A DNA stretch of 64,000 nucleotides from Streptomyces flavofungini (GTDB lineage: Bacteria > Actinomycetota > Actinomycetes > Streptomycetales > Streptomycetaceae). The stretch lies in contig NZ_CP128846.1 in assembly GCF_030388665.1 (NCBI RefSeq), positions 4,724,501 through 4,788,500 of the forward strand, given 5' to 3'. Each line of letters begins with the position of its first letter. Position 1 is the stretch's first letter. Shown piece after piece: positions 8,165 through 18,447 of this stretch. Under the pieces are notes generated by a model. It had not been told where the DNA came from. It did not search any database and worked only from the letters and a program-made list of their open reading frames with translations. The position numbers were made by a program, and so were the translations under genes.

Positions 8165-8314
8165 GTCGCCACCTACTCCTTCAACTCCCCCTGTCGGCCC
8201 CCGGCGCCCGCCCAACTATAAATTTGTCGATAGGTTGCTGTCGCTACTGTGATTGGACACTGACACAGGGTCAACTAGCCTTGTTCGCGCGGTTCTTCGC
8301 GCGCGGAACCGGGG

Positions 8315-8347
8315 CAGTCCGAGCCACGAGGGGGGAGGCTCGGACTG
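8315..8347 (-). terminator. Hairpin terminator of the holin-phosphatase-PLP operon
   Basis: CAGTCCGAGCC (8315-8325) pairs perfectly with GGCTCGGACTG (8337-8347) across an 11-nt loop, about 40 bp beyond the stop of the PLP enzyme gene on the minus strand. Confidence 0.8.
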
Positions 8348-8387
8348 TCCGTTGTACGTAGCCGGAACGGTTCGCCCGGGGGCTCCG

Positions 8388-9581
8388 TCAGGCCTTCGCC
8401 TCGTCCAGCGCCCGCAGCACATCCGCCACCAGGTCGTCGGCGTCCTCGGCGCCCGCAGAGAAGCGGATGAAGCCCTCCGCAACGGCGTCCCCGCCCCAGC
8501 GGCCGCGCCGCTCGGCGGTGGACCGTACGCCGCCGAAACTCGTCGCGTCGTCCACGAGCCGCAGCGCGTCGAGAAAGCGCTCGCTGTGCGCGCGTGAGGG
8601 CAGCTCGAAGGACACCACGCACCCGAAGCGCCGCATCTGCCGTGTGGCGAGCGTGTACGAGGGGTCGCCCGGCAGGCCGGGATAGCGCAGTCCGGTCACG
8701 TCCGCGCGGTCGCGCAGGGCCTCGGCCAGGGCCAGGGCGTTCGCGTTCTGCCGGTCGACCCGCAGGTGGAGCGTCGCGAGCGAGCGGTGGGCGAGCCAGG
8801 CTTCCATGGGTCCTGGGATGGCCCCGACGATCTTGCGCCAGCGCCGGACGGCGGCCGTGAGCTCGGCGTCGCGGCAGGCCACGTACCCGAGCAGGAGATC
8901 GCCGTGCCCGGAGAGCTGCTTGGTGCCGCTGGCCACGGAGAAGTCGGCGCCGAGGTCCAGGGGGCGCTGGCCGAGCGGAGTGGCGAGGGTGTTGTCGACG
9001 GCCACCAGGGCGCCGCGCGCGTGGGCGGCGTCGGCGAGACGTCGCACGTCGCACACGTCGAGGCCGGGGTTGGAGGGCGTCTCGAGCCACAGGAGGCGGG
9101 CGCCGTCGAGCACGTCGAGCTGCGCGTCGCCGCCGGTGGGCGCGGTGCGCACCTCGATGCCGTACGCCGTGAGCTGCTCACGCACCAGCGGCAGCGCCTG
9201 ATAGCCGTCGTCCGGCAGCACCACGGCGTCGCCCGCGCGGAGCTGGGAGAAGAGCACTGACGAGATCGCGGCCATGCCGGACGCGAAGACCAAGGTCTCC
9301 ACGGAGTCGTCCGCGGGGGATTCGAGTTCCCCGATGGCGCGCTCCAGGTGGGTCCAGGTCGGGTTCTCGTCGCGGCCGTAGGTGTACGGTCCGGTCGGTT
9401 CGCCGGGGAGGTGGAAGTGCGCGGCGAACACGGGGCCCGGCAGGGTCGGCTCGTACTTCGCCGGTTCGGGGAGGCCGGCACGCACCGCCCGGGTGCCGTC
9501 GCCGGCCGGGGGCGCTCCGGTGCTTCGGTCGGCGTGCGCGGAGGTGGCGGCGTGCCCCGGTATCCGCTCGTCGTCCCTCAT
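8388..9581 (-). CDS. Cys/Met-metabolism PLP enzyme (cystathionine gamma-lyase/synthase type)
   Basis: The 397-residue protein belongs to the Cys/Met gamma family of PLP enzymes. Visible signatures are the substrate/PLP loop YTYGRDENPTW near residue 65, the FASGMAAISSVL phosphate-binding segment, LLWLETPSNPGLDVCD with the PLP ring contacts, and the Schiff-base lysine in SVASGTKQLSGHGD. It would catalyse gamma-elimination or gamma-replacement on cystathionine-like substrates; synthase and lyase cannot be separated by eye, though lyase annotation is common for this group. The ATG at 9581 overlaps the stop of the phosphatase gene (ATGA), showing translational coupling. It is the last gene of a three-gene minus-strand operon. 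Confidence 0.88.
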   Translation of the reverse strand: MRDDERIPGHAATSAHADRSTGAPPAGDGTRAVRAGLPEPAKYEPTLPGPVFAAHFHLPGEPTGPYTYGRDENPTWTHLERAIGELESPADDSVETLVFASGMAAISSVLFSQLRAGDAVVLPDDGYQALPLVREQLTAYGIEVRTAPTGGDAQLDVLDGARLLWLETPSNPGLDVCDVRRLADAAHARGALVAVDNTLATPLGQRPLDLGADFSVASGTKQLSGHGDLLLGYVACRDAELTAAVRRWRKIVGAIPGPMEAWLAHRSLATLHLRVDRQNANALALAEALRDRADVTGLRYPGLPGDPSYTLATRQMRRFGCVVSFELPSRAHSERFLDALRLVDDATSFGGVRSTAERRGRWGGDAVAEGFIRFSAGAEDADDLVADVLRALDEAKA

Positions 9582-10114
9582 GCCGCCCGTCCCTCCACCA
9601 CGTCCCGTACCGCGTCGAGCAGGCCCTCGCTCGCCGCCTCCACCATGGTCAGGCACTCGGCGAAGCCGTCGGCGTCGCCGTAATAGGGGTCGGGAACATC
9701 CGGGTCGCCGTCGGCTTCGGGGTCGTACGAGCGCAGCAGGCGCACCTTGTCCGCGTCCGCGGGGGTGGGCGCGAGGCGGCGCAGGGTGCGCTGGTGGCCG
9801 CGGTCCAGGGCGATGACCAGGTCGCGCCCGGCGAACCAGTCCGCCTGGAACTGGTGGGCCACGTGGCCGGTCTCGTAGCCCGCGGACTTCAGTACGGCGT
9901 CGGTGCGGGGGTCGGCGGGGTCGCCCTCGTGCCAGCCGTCGGTGCCCGCGCTGTCCACCACGACGAGGCCGTCCAGGCCCGCGTCACGGACGAGCGCGCG
10001 GAAGACCGACGCGGCCATGGGCGAGCGGCAGATGTTGCCGGTGCAGACGAAGCACACGGCGTACGGCGCGGGGACGGTGCCGGTGGACGGCGCGGGCACG
10101 GAGGCGTCGGGCAT
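9578..10114 (-). CDS. Low-molecular-weight protein-tyrosine phosphatase
   Basis: The 178-residue protein carries the catalytic P-loop CTGNICRSP at about residues 24-32 (CX5R-S, with the nucleophilic Cys and Arg) near the N-terminus, as in all LMW-PTPs, and the general-acid aspartate in VPDPYYGD near 138-145. It dephosphorylates tyrosine-phosphorylated proteins; in Streptomyces a PtpA of this type influences antibiotic production, but identity with PtpA is not established here. About 18 extra N-terminal residues (PAPSTGTVPAP) are low-complexity. It starts 9 bp after the holin-like gene and ends in an ATGA overlap with the PLP-enzyme gene. Confidence 0.93.
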   Translation of the reverse strand: MPDASVPAPSTGTVPAPYAVCFVCTGNICRSPMAASVFRALVRDAGLDGLVVVDSAGTDGWHEGDPADPRTDAVLKSAGYETGHVAHQFQADWFAGRDLVIALDRGHQRTLRRLAPTPADADKVRLLRSYDPEADGDPDVPDPYYGDADGFAECLTMVEAASEGLLDAVRDVVEGRAA

Positions 10115-10123
10115 GGGGTGAGG

Positions 10124-10504
10124 TCAGTCCTTGTGGTCGGGGAGGGCGACGTTCATCGCCCAGGACACGATTGAAATGATCAGGCCACCCAGTACGGCGG
10201 TCCAGAACCCCTCGACGTGGAAGCTGACGTCGAGCTTGTCGGCCAGCCACGAGGTGAGCAGCAGCATCAGGGCGTTGACCACCAGTGTGATCAGGCCGAG
10301 GGTCAGGATGAACAGGGGGAAGGTCAGGACCTGCACCACGGGCTTGACCACGAAGTTCACCAGGCCGAACAGCAGGGCGACGACGAGCAGAGTGAGGGTC
10401 TTCTCGCCCGTGCTGTCGCCGGTGAGCGTGATCTTGTCGAGCAGCCACACAGCCACGGCCAGGGCTGCCGCGTTGGCGATCGTCTTGACTACGAAATTCT
10501 TCAT
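10124..10504 (-). CDS. Holin-like small membrane protein (YvlD/DUF360, PF04020 type)
   Basis: The 126-residue protein starting MKNFVVKTIANAAALAVAV has four hydrophobic segments (about residues 6-24, 38-60, 62-86 and 101-121) with the family hallmark VVALLFGLVNFVVKPVV followed by FPLFILTLGLITLVVNALML. Such 'phage holin family' proteins are widespread chromosomal membrane proteins; the name does not imply a prophage. It is the first gene of the operon with the tyrosine phosphatase and PLP enzyme, divergent from the cupin gene at 10576 over a 71-bp promoter region. The ATG at 10504 is chosen because upstream in-frame codons would extend into the divergent gene. Function unknown. Confidence 0.88.
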   Translation of the reverse strand: MKNFVVKTIANAAALAVAVWLLDKITLTGDSTGEKTLTLLVVALLFGLVNFVVKPVVQVLTFPLFILTLGLITLVVNALMLLLTSWLADKLDVSFHVEGFWTAVLGGLIISIVSWAMNVALPDHKD

Positions 10505-10575
10505 GTGTCTGATCGTGGCAGACGTGAGGAAACAGTGGTCGGTCCACGACCTGGGGCAAGGGGCGCAGAAGAGCG

Positions 10576-10893
10576 ATGAAGGCATTCCGACTGGACGAGC
10601 TGGAAGCGGAGCGAGCCGCGAACGACGGGGCGTATCTGCAGTTCCTGCGGGAGCGGAACATGTCGGTCGGGCTCTACGCGCTCGACGCGGGCGACAGCGA
10701 CCCGCAGCAGCCGCACCGACAGGATGAGGTGTACATGGTTGTGAGCGGCCGTGCGTCGATCACGGTCGGGATGGAGACGACGGAGGTCGCGCGCGGCAGC
10801 GTCGTGTACGTGCCGGCCGGGGTGCCCCACAAGTTCCACCACATCAGCGAGGACCTGCGGGTTCTCGTGGTGTTCTCGCCGCCGGAGCGGTGA
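10576..10893 (+). CDS. Small cupin-domain protein
   Basis: The 105-residue protein is a single cupin barrel: motif 1 HRQDEVYMVVSGRASI (residues 47-62) supplies the metal ligands His, Glu and, in many homologues, a second His, and motif 2 is PAGVPHKFHHISEDL near 80-94. Small cupins bind a divalent metal and may be isomerases, dioxygenases or sensors; no substrate can be inferred. An AGAAGAG sequence precedes the ATG. It is divergent from the holin-phosphatase operon. A GCCCACGG/CCGTGGGC hairpin follows its stop almost immediately. Confidence 0.88.
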   Translation: MKAFRLDELEAERAANDGAYLQFLRERNMSVGLYALDAGDSDPQQPHRQDEVYMVVSGRASITVGMETTEVARGSVVYVPAGVPHKFHHISEDLRVLVVFSPPER

Positions 10894-10894
10894 G

Positions 10895-10911
10895 GCCCAC
10901 GGGCCGTGGGC
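10895..10911 (+). terminator. Hairpin after the cupin gene
   Basis: GCCCACGG and CCGTGGGC are separated by one base, giving a stem with a minimal loop two bases after the cupin stop codon. Confidence 0.55.
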
Positions 10912-10914
10912 TCC

Positions 10915-10943
10915 AGGTCTCGGGCTCAAGGTCTCGGGCTCAA
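10915..10943. repeat. 14-bp tandem duplication in a 318-bp intergenic gap
   Basis: AGGTCTCGGGCTCA occurs twice head-to-tail at 10915-10942. The rest of the gap to 11211 has further short GGCCC/CCGG runs and 'CTCAGGG' repeats but no recognisable gene; the promoter of the DUF5326 gene must lie in its distal part. Confidence 0.6.
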
Positions 10944-11211
10944 GGCCCCGGTTCGGGCGCCCGGTTCGGCCCCCGGTCTCAGGGCCCTGGCCTCAGGGTT
11001 CCCTAGGGGACGGGTCAGGGGAGGACAAGGGATCGCACGGCCCCGAACTGGCTCTTTCCGACCTAGCATCGAATGCGTGAAGTGGGAAATCTGCACAGGA
11101 GCGGAGTTTCCCGGCGGTCGCGGAGATCCCGCGGCACCGCGACAGCTGTCGTAGCGCGATCGGAGCGCGGGGCGGTATCGGAATCTGCGGAGAAAGGTAA
11201 GGACGAGGGCA

Positions 11212-11427
11212 ATGCGAGAGATCTTCGCGGGTATGCCGTGGTGGGTGAAGTGGATCGCGGTGCCGGTCATCGCGCTGGTGGTCTTCGGCGGGCTGATAGC
11301 GAGCGTCGTCGGCTTCGTCTTCGGCCTGCTCTTCAAGCTGCTGCTGTTCGTGGCCCTGGTGGGCGGACTCGTCTACGTCGTACGGAAGTTCATATCCAGC
11401 TCGTCCTCGTCCCGAAGCGACTGGTGA
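11212..11427 (+). CDS. DUF5326-type small membrane protein
   Basis: The 71-residue protein starts MREIFAGMPWWVKWIAVPV and contains two closely spaced hydrophobic stretches (about residues 15-36 and 38-58), ending in a short basic/serine tail RKFISSSSSSRSDW. This matches a small Streptomyces-restricted membrane-protein family annotated DUF5326; no function is known. GGACGAGGGCA precedes the ATG. The gene is alone, followed by a terminator-like hairpin with a T run. It lies just upstream of ssgR in the same direction. Confidence 0.8.
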   Translation: MREIFAGMPWWVKWIAVPVIALVVFGGLIASVVGFVFGLLFKLLLFVALVGGLVYVVRKFISSSSSSRSDW

Positions 11428-11462
11428 AGTTCTGCAGCGACCTGTGAAAGGGAAAGCAAGGG

Positions 11463-11486
11463 TTCCCTCCCCAGGGGGAAGTTTTC
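11463..11486 (+). terminator. Terminator after the DUF5326 gene
   Basis: TTCCC (11463-11467) pairs with GGGAA (11476-11480) with additional C/G pairing inside, followed directly by GTTTTCT, a rare T-rich tail for this GC-rich genome. Confidence 0.6.
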
Positions 11487-11625
11487 TGTCAGGGCGTCCC
11501 TCACCGGTGGCCAAGGGTTAGAGTCCGAAAACCGACGCGGGGGGCGATCCCCGTAGGCGGGCCCACTACCCCCACTCGTCTGCCTCCGGGCACGGGTGGT
11601 CCCCCCTGTGCTTCGGGAGTGACCC

Positions 11626-12435
11626 ATGGCCTCGGTTGACGACGCGCCCCCGGACGGAGCGTCCTCCGACACCGCCGACGCGGGCGCGGGCCCCACCCTC
11701 ATCGGCTCCGTGCAGCGAGCCATGCGTCTGCTGGAGGCGGCCGCCACGCACCCCGGCGGAGCCCCCGCCAAGCAGCTCGCCCGCGAGGCGGGCCTGGCCC
11801 TGCCGACCGCGTACCACCTGCTGCGGACCCTGAGCCACGAGGGCTATCTGCGCCGGGAGAAGGGCGTGTTCGTGCTCGGCGACGCGGCGGAGCGGCTGAG
11901 CGCGGGAGCGGCGGAGCAGAACCGCCGAGCCATGATCGGCGAAACCCTGGAGCACTGGCGCGACGCCATCGGCGTGCCCGTGTACTTCGCCCTCTACCGC
12001 GACGGGGAGATCGAGATCGTGTCCGTCGCAGACACCTCGGGCAATCCGGCCGTCGAGGAGTGGGCCGACTTCCGTGAGACCGGCCACGCCCACGCGATCG
12101 GACAGTGCCTCCTCGCCCAACTCGACGACGCGGCACGGCGGGACCACCTCGCCCGTCACCCGGTCCGCTCCCTCACCCCGAACACGGTGCGTGACGACCG
12201 GGCGTTTCTGAGGCGGCTGGAAGCGGTGGGGCGGATGACGCCGGTGACGGAGTATCAGGAGTACGCGCTCGGAACGGTCTGCGCCGCGATCCCGGTCACG
12301 GTGGGCACCACCGCGGCCACGGTGGCGATCTCCGTGCCGTCGTCGCAGGCGGGCCGTCTGGCGCCGGCGACACGGCTGTTGCAGGAGGAGCTCGGAAAGC
12401 TACTACGAACACTCGCCTTCTCTATCAGTATCTGA
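11626..12435 (+). CDS. ssgR: SsgR, IclR-family activator of ssgA
   Basis: The 269-residue protein has an N-terminal winged helix (about residues 27-85; AKQLAREAGLALPTAYHLLR as recognition region) and a C-terminal IclR effector domain ending in LGTVCAAIPVTVG and a dimer-forming tail. IclR proteins are ligand-responsive regulators. The gene next door encodes SsgA; in Streptomyces the IclR gene directly upstream of ssgA is ssgR, which activates ssgA transcription during sporulation-specific cell division. The identification rests on family plus this position. The first 25 residues are low-complexity acidic and may not be conserved. GGGAGTGACCC before the ATG gives a plausible ribosome binding site. 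Confidence 0.9.
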   Translation: MASVDDAPPDGASSDTADAGAGPTLIGSVQRAMRLLEAAATHPGGAPAKQLAREAGLALPTAYHLLRTLSHEGYLRREKGVFVLGDAAERLSAGAAEQNRRAMIGETLEHWRDAIGVPVYFALYRDGEIEIVSVADTSGNPAVEEWADFRETGHAHAIGQCLLAQLDDAARRDHLARHPVRSLTPNTVRDDRAFLRRLEAVGRMTPVTEYQEYALGTVCAAIPVTVGTTAATVAISVPSSQAGRLAPATRLLQEELGKLLRTLAFSISI

Positions 12436-12536
12436 AAACTCACTCCTTGTGATCTGGTGTGCACGTTAAGCAAGATGCCATGAGTGTCAGGGAGTTGGTT
12501 CCTGCCACCACCAGGCTAATGACGGGGTAGGCGGCG

Positions 12537-12974
12537 ATGCGCGAGTCGGTCCAGGCAGAGGTCATGATGAGCTTCCTTGTGTCGGAGGAGCTGTCGTTCC
12601 GCATCCCGGTGGAGCTGCGGTACGAGACGCGCGATCCCTATGCCGTGCGGCTGACCTTCCACCTCCCCGGCGATGTCCCGGTGACCTGGGCGTTCGGGCG
12701 GGAGCTCCTGGCCGAAGGAGTGGGCAGGGCGTGCGGGGACGGGGACGTGCGGATCGCGCCGTTCGACCCCGAGCACGCGGACGAGGTGTTGATCCGCCTT
12801 CAAGTGGGCCAGGACCAGGCGCTGTTCAGGGTGGGCATCCCGCCGCTGCTCGCCTTCCTCGACCGGACGGACAAGCTGGTGCCGTTGGGGCAGGAGCGCA
12901 CACTCATCGACTTCGAGACGCATCTCGACGAGGCCCTGGACCGGATCCTCGCGGAGGAACAGAGCGCGGGCTGA
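12537..12974 (+). CDS. ssgA: SsgA, sporulation-specific cell-division activator
   Basis: The 145-residue protein begins MRESVQAEVMMSFLVSEELS and contains RIPVELRYE, FHLPGDVPVTWAFGRELL and FLDRTDKLVPLGQE, which I recognise as near-identical to SsgA of S. coelicolor. SsgA-like proteins occur only in morphologically complex actinomycetes; SsgA localises to septation and germination sites and, through SsgB, promotes FtsZ ring assembly in aerial hyphae. It lies 101 bp after ssgR. The middle part (residues 62-85, GVGRACGDGDVRIAPFDPEHADE) is the family's variable loop. GTAGGCGGCG before the ATG is a weak ribosome binding site, consistent with dedicated regulation rather than coupling. Confidence 0.95.
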   Translation: MRESVQAEVMMSFLVSEELSFRIPVELRYETRDPYAVRLTFHLPGDVPVTWAFGRELLAEGVGRACGDGDVRIAPFDPEHADEVLIRLQVGQDQALFRVGIPPLLAFLDRTDKLVPLGQERTLIDFETHLDEALDRILAEEQSAG

Positions 12975-12997
12975 GGGCCGGTCGGATCCTCAGAGGG

Positions 12998-13020
12998 CCC
13001 TGATGGTTGGCAGATCAGGG
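12998..13020 (+). terminator. Hairpin downstream of ssgA
   Basis: CCCTGAT (12998-13004) pairs with ATCAGGG (13014-13020), loop of 9 nt, followed by CATTTC. It sits 24 bp after the ssgA stop, between convergent genes. Confidence 0.6.
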
Positions 13021-13073
13021 CATTTCATGGCATCGCTGAAGCGTGGCGTCACGGATCCCGGTTCAGGCGTCAC

Positions 13074-13128
13074 GGATTCCTGGTTCAGCGGTCGATCGGT
13101 GCCCGGATTCCTGGTTCAGCGGTCGATC
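13074..13128. repeat. 31-bp-period tandem repeat between ssgA and the yibE/F gene
   Basis: A 24-bp block beginning GGATTCCTGGTTCAGCGG at 13074-13097 is repeated exactly at 13105-13128; period 31 bp. A diverged copy (GGATCCCGGTTCAGGCG) precedes at 13053. The array ends 11 bp from the stop codon of the next, convergent gene. Confidence 0.8.
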
Positions 13129-13139
13129 CGCGCCCGGCG

Positions 13140-14543
13140 TCACGTCTTGCGGCGGCGGCCCTTTCCGGCGAGGGAGGGGCGGCGGGGCATCGGCCGGGGA
13201 GAAGGGGCGGTGGGTGTGCTGGGCGTGGGGCCGGACGGTGGGGCCGTGGGGGCCTCCGCCGGGACGGTGCCGGGGTTCGAGCGGTCGGCGGAGACGACCA
13301 GGGCCGCGAGGGCGGTGGTGACGGGGACGGAGGCGACGAGGCCGATGGAGCCGATGAGGGTGCGGACGATCTCCTCGGCGACGAGTTCGCTGTTGGCGAC
13401 GGTGCCCACGCTGCTCTGGGCGATGGAGAAGAGCAGCAGGAGGGGGAGGGCGGCGCCGGCATAGGCGAGGACGAGGGTATTGACGACCGAGGCGATGTGG
13501 TCGCGGCCGATACGGATGCCCGCGCGGTAGAGGCCGCGCCAGCCCATCGACGGGTTGGCCTGGTGCAGCTCCCAGACCGCGGAGGTCTGGGTGACGGTGA
13601 CGTCGTCGAGGACGCCGAGCGAGCCGATGATGACGCCCGCGAGCAGCAGGCCGCTCATGTCGATGCCGGGATAGAGACCGTGGATCAGACCGGTGTTGTC
13701 GTCCGTGTTGCCGGTCAGGGAGGCCCAGCCGATGAACAGCGAGCCGAGGAGCCCGATGAGCAGGAGGGAGATCAGGGTGCCGAGCACGGCGACCGAGGTG
13801 CGCGCCGTCAGGCCGTGGCACAGGTAGAGCGCGCACAGCATGATGGCGCTCGCGCCGATCACGGCGACGACCAGGGGGTTCGAGCCCTGCAGGATCGCGG
13901 GGAGGATGAAGAAGGTCAGGACCAGGAAGCTCACCGCGAGGGCGACCAGGGCCATGACGCCGCGCAGCCGTCCCACCACGACGACGGCCAGGGCGAAGAT
14001 GCCGGCGAGCAGGGCCATCGGGAGCTTGCGGTTCACGTCGGTGACCGAGTACTGGAGATCCTTGGGGGCCTTGGGCTCGTAGGCGACCACCACGTCCTGG
14101 CCCGCGCGCAGTTGCCGGGGCGAGTCCGGCTGGACGATCTCCGTGAAGGTGCGGCCCTTGTCCGGGCCGCTGGTGACCTTGACCGTGGCGCGGCCGCAGG
14201 TGCCCTCCGCGCGGGACTGCGCGGACTGGCCCTCGGCGGTGGAGGTGTCGCCGTTGGGCGGGGTCTGCGAGGCGTTGAGGTCCTTGCAGGGGAGCTTCTC
14301 CAGCTTGGTCACGGTGGCCGACTGGGTCTGCCGGTCGAAGCCGACACCGGTGCGTTCGTGGGCCGGGGCCCCGCCGGGCCACAGCACCACGAGGCCGACG
14401 AGGACCGCGGTGGCGAAGGGGATCAGGACGGCGGCGATGACCTTGCGCAGGTGCTGGGACACGGGGGCGGCGGGGCCGTGGTTGTGGGAGTGGCCGTGCG
14501 GCTCCGGGGCGGGGGGTCGGGTGGGCGGCGGTGTGGTGGTCAC
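13140..14543 (-). CDS. YibE/F-family multipass membrane protein
   Basis: The 467-residue protein has a histidine-containing N-terminal cytoplasmic stretch (HGHSHNHGP), one helix at about residues 34-55, an extracytoplasmic domain to about 165 with two cysteines, then seven or more helices. The YibE/F hallmark is visible in NTDDNTGLIHGLYPGIDMSG, GSLGVLDDVTVTQTSAVWEL and IGRDHIASVVNTLVLAYAGAALP. Function of the family is not established; transport or signalling across the membrane has been suggested. The C-terminal 50 residues are proline-rich and basic (PRRPSLAGKGRRRK). It is divergent from thiC and convergent with ssgA, with no operon partner. Confidence 0.9.
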   Translation of the reverse strand: MTTTPPPTRPPAPEPHGHSHNHGPAAPVSQHLRKVIAAVLIPFATAVLVGLVVLWPGGAPAHERTGVGFDRQTQSATVTKLEKLPCKDLNASQTPPNGDTSTAEGQSAQSRAEGTCGRATVKVTSGPDKGRTFTEIVQPDSPRQLRAGQDVVVAYEPKAPKDLQYSVTDVNRKLPMALLAGIFALAVVVVGRLRGVMALVALAVSFLVLTFFILPAILQGSNPLVVAVIGASAIMLCALYLCHGLTARTSVAVLGTLISLLLIGLLGSLFIGWASLTGNTDDNTGLIHGLYPGIDMSGLLLAGVIIGSLGVLDDVTVTQTSAVWELHQANPSMGWRGLYRAGIRIGRDHIASVVNTLVLAYAGAALPLLLLFSIAQSSVGTVANSELVAEEIVRTLIGSIGLVASVPVTTALAALVVSADRSNPGTVPAEAPTAPPSGPTPSTPTAPSPRPMPRRPSLAGKGRRRKT

Positions 14544-14625
14544 GGCCCGATCATCGCAAGAACGGTGGGGGCCCTCTGTTCACCGCGCCCGACAGGACGC
14601 TAGCGTGGAGGCACCTTTGCAATCG

Positions 14626-16552
<1,927 letters not shown>

Positions 16553-16570
16553 GTTCGGCGCAAGGCCGTC

Positions 16571-16626
16571 GGCCGACGGGGGACGGCCGACGGGGGACGG
16601 CCGGCAGGAGACGGCCGGCAGGAGAC
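16571..16626. repeat. Four tandem 14-bp repeats after thiC
   Basis: GGCCGACGGGGGAC occurs at 16571-16584 and 16585-16598, then GGCCGGCAGGAGAC at 16599-16612 and 16613-16626. The two pairs differ at three positions and show stepwise duplication. Diverged GGCGGG/GACCGG remnants continue to about 16670. The array is between the thiC stop and the TerD-VWA gene. Confidence 0.9.
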
Positions 16627-16724
16627 TCCTGGCGGGGGTGACCGGCGGGAGCGACCGGCGGGGGACGGCCAGGGTTTGGTGGAAGGCGGTGTCCCTGGCT
16701 CGGGGAGATCGGCAGACTGGGGGC

Positions 16725-18179
16725 ATGACTGTCAGTTCCTTGAGCAAGGGCGCCAATCTTCCCGTCGGGGCGTCGGCGGTGCGTGTGGAGCTTGCCTGGG
16801 GGGAGGGGGTGGGCGGGCCCACCGCCGATGCCTCGGCGCTGTTGCTCAGTGCGACCGGGCGCGTGCGGGACGACGCTGACTTCGTCTTCTACAACCAGCC
16901 GCGGCACGCCTCCGGCGCCGTGCGGCACCTGGGGAAGCAGAGTGCCGACGGCGTCACCACGGACACGGTCGAGGTGGATCTGCGGTCCCTGGAGCCCGCC
17001 GTCGAGCGGGTGTTGCTGTGCGCCTCGGCCGACGGCGGGACGTTCGGGCAGCTCACTGGGCTGGTGTTGCGGTTGCTCGACGCCTCTACAGGGGGTGAGG
17101 TGGCCCGGTTCGAGATGACCGCCACGTCGGAGACGGCTTTCATAGGTGGTGAGTTGTATCTGCGGGGCGGGCAGTGGAAGTTCCGCGCGGTGGGGCAGGG
17201 GTACGACTCCGGGCTCGCCGGGCTCGCCACGGACTTCGGGATCACGGTGGACGAGGAGGAGCCGGTTGCTCAGGAGGGCCGGCAGCCGCCGTCCTCCGGG
17301 GCGTCGGCTCAGCCTGTCGTTCCGGCGCAGTCCGCTGCCCTCGCCCGACCCGTCGCCCCCGCCCCGCCCGTGCCCGTCCCGCCCCCCGCGCCCCCCGCGC
17401 CCGCCTCCGCCCCCCGCCTCACCAAGGGCGAGGAGCAGCTCCCCGTCGACATGCGCAAGCGGCTCTCCCTGCGCAAGGAGCAGGTGGCCGTCAGTCTGCG
17501 CAAGCACGGGGCGGAAGGGGTCACGGCGCGCGTCATTCTCGTACTCGATGCCTCCGGGTCCATGTCGTTCCTGTACTCCAAGGGCATCGTGGCCGACGTG
17601 GTGGAGCGGATGGCCGCCGTGGCCGCGCAGTTGGACGACGACGGGGAGATGCAGGCCTGGACGTTCGCGTCGCATCCCGCGCGGTTGCCGGATCTGCGGC
17701 TCGGGGAGCTCCCGGACTGGCTGAAGTTCCACGTCCGCGTCGGTGAGGTGAGCATCTTCCGGCGGGGCAAGCGGAAGAAGGGCCTGCGGGACGATCAGGT
17801 CGACATGCGCGACGTGGGCATCCAGAACGAGGAGCAGCGGGTGATCGCCCAAGTCCGGGCGTACGTACGGGAGAACCCGGCCGCCGCGCCCACGCTGGTG
17901 CTGTTCTTCTCCGACGGGGGTGTCTACCGCAACAACGAGATCGAGCGTGAGCTCCGGGACGCCGTGGAGGAGCCGATCTTCTGGCAGTTCGTGGGGCTCG
18001 GCAAGTCCAACTACGGGGTGCTCGAACGATTCGACACGCTGCCGGGCCGCCGCGTGGACAACGTCGGCTTCTTCGCGGTGGACGACATCAGCACGGTGCC
18101 GGATCCGGAGCTGTACGACCGGCTGCTGTCCGAGTTCCCGGACTGGATCAAGGCCGCGAAGCGGGAGGGGATCCTCTGA
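16725..18179 (+). CDS. TerD-domain / VWA-domain fusion protein (TerF-like)
   Basis: The 484-residue protein starts [20 protein letters not shown], the start of a TerD-type domain (residues 1-165, Ca2+-binding beta sandwich; [20 protein letters not shown] near its end). A 70-residue proline/alanine-rich linker follows, then a VWA domain (about 265-480) with a metal-site motif DASGSMS near 293, [10 protein letters not shown] before it, and FFSDGGVY later. This TerD-VWA order matches TerF-like proteins of tellurite-resistance/chemical-stress systems. Here it is not in a ter operon: its neighbours are thiC and a membrane protein. The function is therefore uncertain. The ATG at 16725 is preferred because the TerD domain starts there; GGGAGATCGG lies upstream. 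Confidence 0.88.
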   Translation: MTVSSLSKGANLPVGASAVRVELAWGEGVGGPTADASALLLSATGRVRDDADFVFYNQPRHASGAVRHLGKQSADGVTTDTVEVDLRSLEPAVERVLLCASADGGTFGQLTGLVLRLLDASTGGEVARFEMTATSETAFIGGELYLRGGQWKFRAVGQGYDSGLAGLATDFGITVDEEEPVAQEGRQPPSSGASAQPVVPAQSAALARPVAPAPPVPVPPPAPPAPASAPRLTKGEEQLPVDMRKRLSLRKEQVAVSLRKHGAEGVTARVILVLDASGSMSFLYSKGIVADVVERMAAVAAQLDDDGEMQAWTFASHPARLPDLRLGELPDWLKFHVRVGEVSIFRRGKRKKGLRDDQVDMRDVGIQNEEQRVIAQVRAYVRENPAAAPTLVLFFSDGGVYRNNEIERELRDAVEEPIFWQFVGLGKSNYGVLERFDTLPGRRVDNVGFFAVDDISTVPDPELYDRLLSEFPDWIKAAKREGIL

Positions 18180-18214
18180 GTCTCAGCGCGCAGGGCGCAC
18201 GAGGGCGCGGTGAG

Positions 18215-18260
18215 GGCAGGCCTTCGCGCCGCCGCCAGGAGGCAGGCCTTCGCGCCGCCG
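18215..18260. repeat. 20-bp direct repeat in the gap after the TerD-VWA gene
   Basis: A 20-bp block GGCAGGCCTTCGCGCCGCCG is present exactly at 18215-18234 and 18241-18260 (period 26). The 268-bp gap (18180-18447) otherwise holds the terminator hairpin at 18281-18302 and short GCCGG runs; I see no gene. Confidence 0.85.
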
Positions 18261-18280
18261 TCCGCCGACAGCGGCGCACC

Positions 18281-18302
18281 GAAGCCCCACCACGGGGGCT
18301 TC
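18281..18302. terminator. Terminator between convergent genes
   Basis: GAAGCCCC (18281-18288) pairs with GGGGCTTC (18295-18302) across a 6-nt loop, about 100 bp after the TerD-VWA stop and opposite the membrane-protein gene. Confidence 0.75.
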
Positions 18303-18447
18303 CGGCCCGTGTGCGACCGGCCGACCGCCGTCGCCGGCCGTCCTCTCCGGTGCCGGTCCCTGACTGACCGGCGTCCGGTTCATGTCCCCCGGCGACCGGC
18401 CTGATCCAGTCGCCGGGCGGCCTCGCGGAGGGTCCGCGGGGGCCGGG

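Noticed and set aside
10124..10504. Prophage remnant, because of the holin-like protein
   Set aside because: The YvlD/DUF360 family is chromosomal; there are no other phage genes nearby.
16725..18179. Complete tellurite-resistance cluster
   Set aside because: Only one TerD-VWA gene is present; thiC and an unrelated membrane protein flank it.
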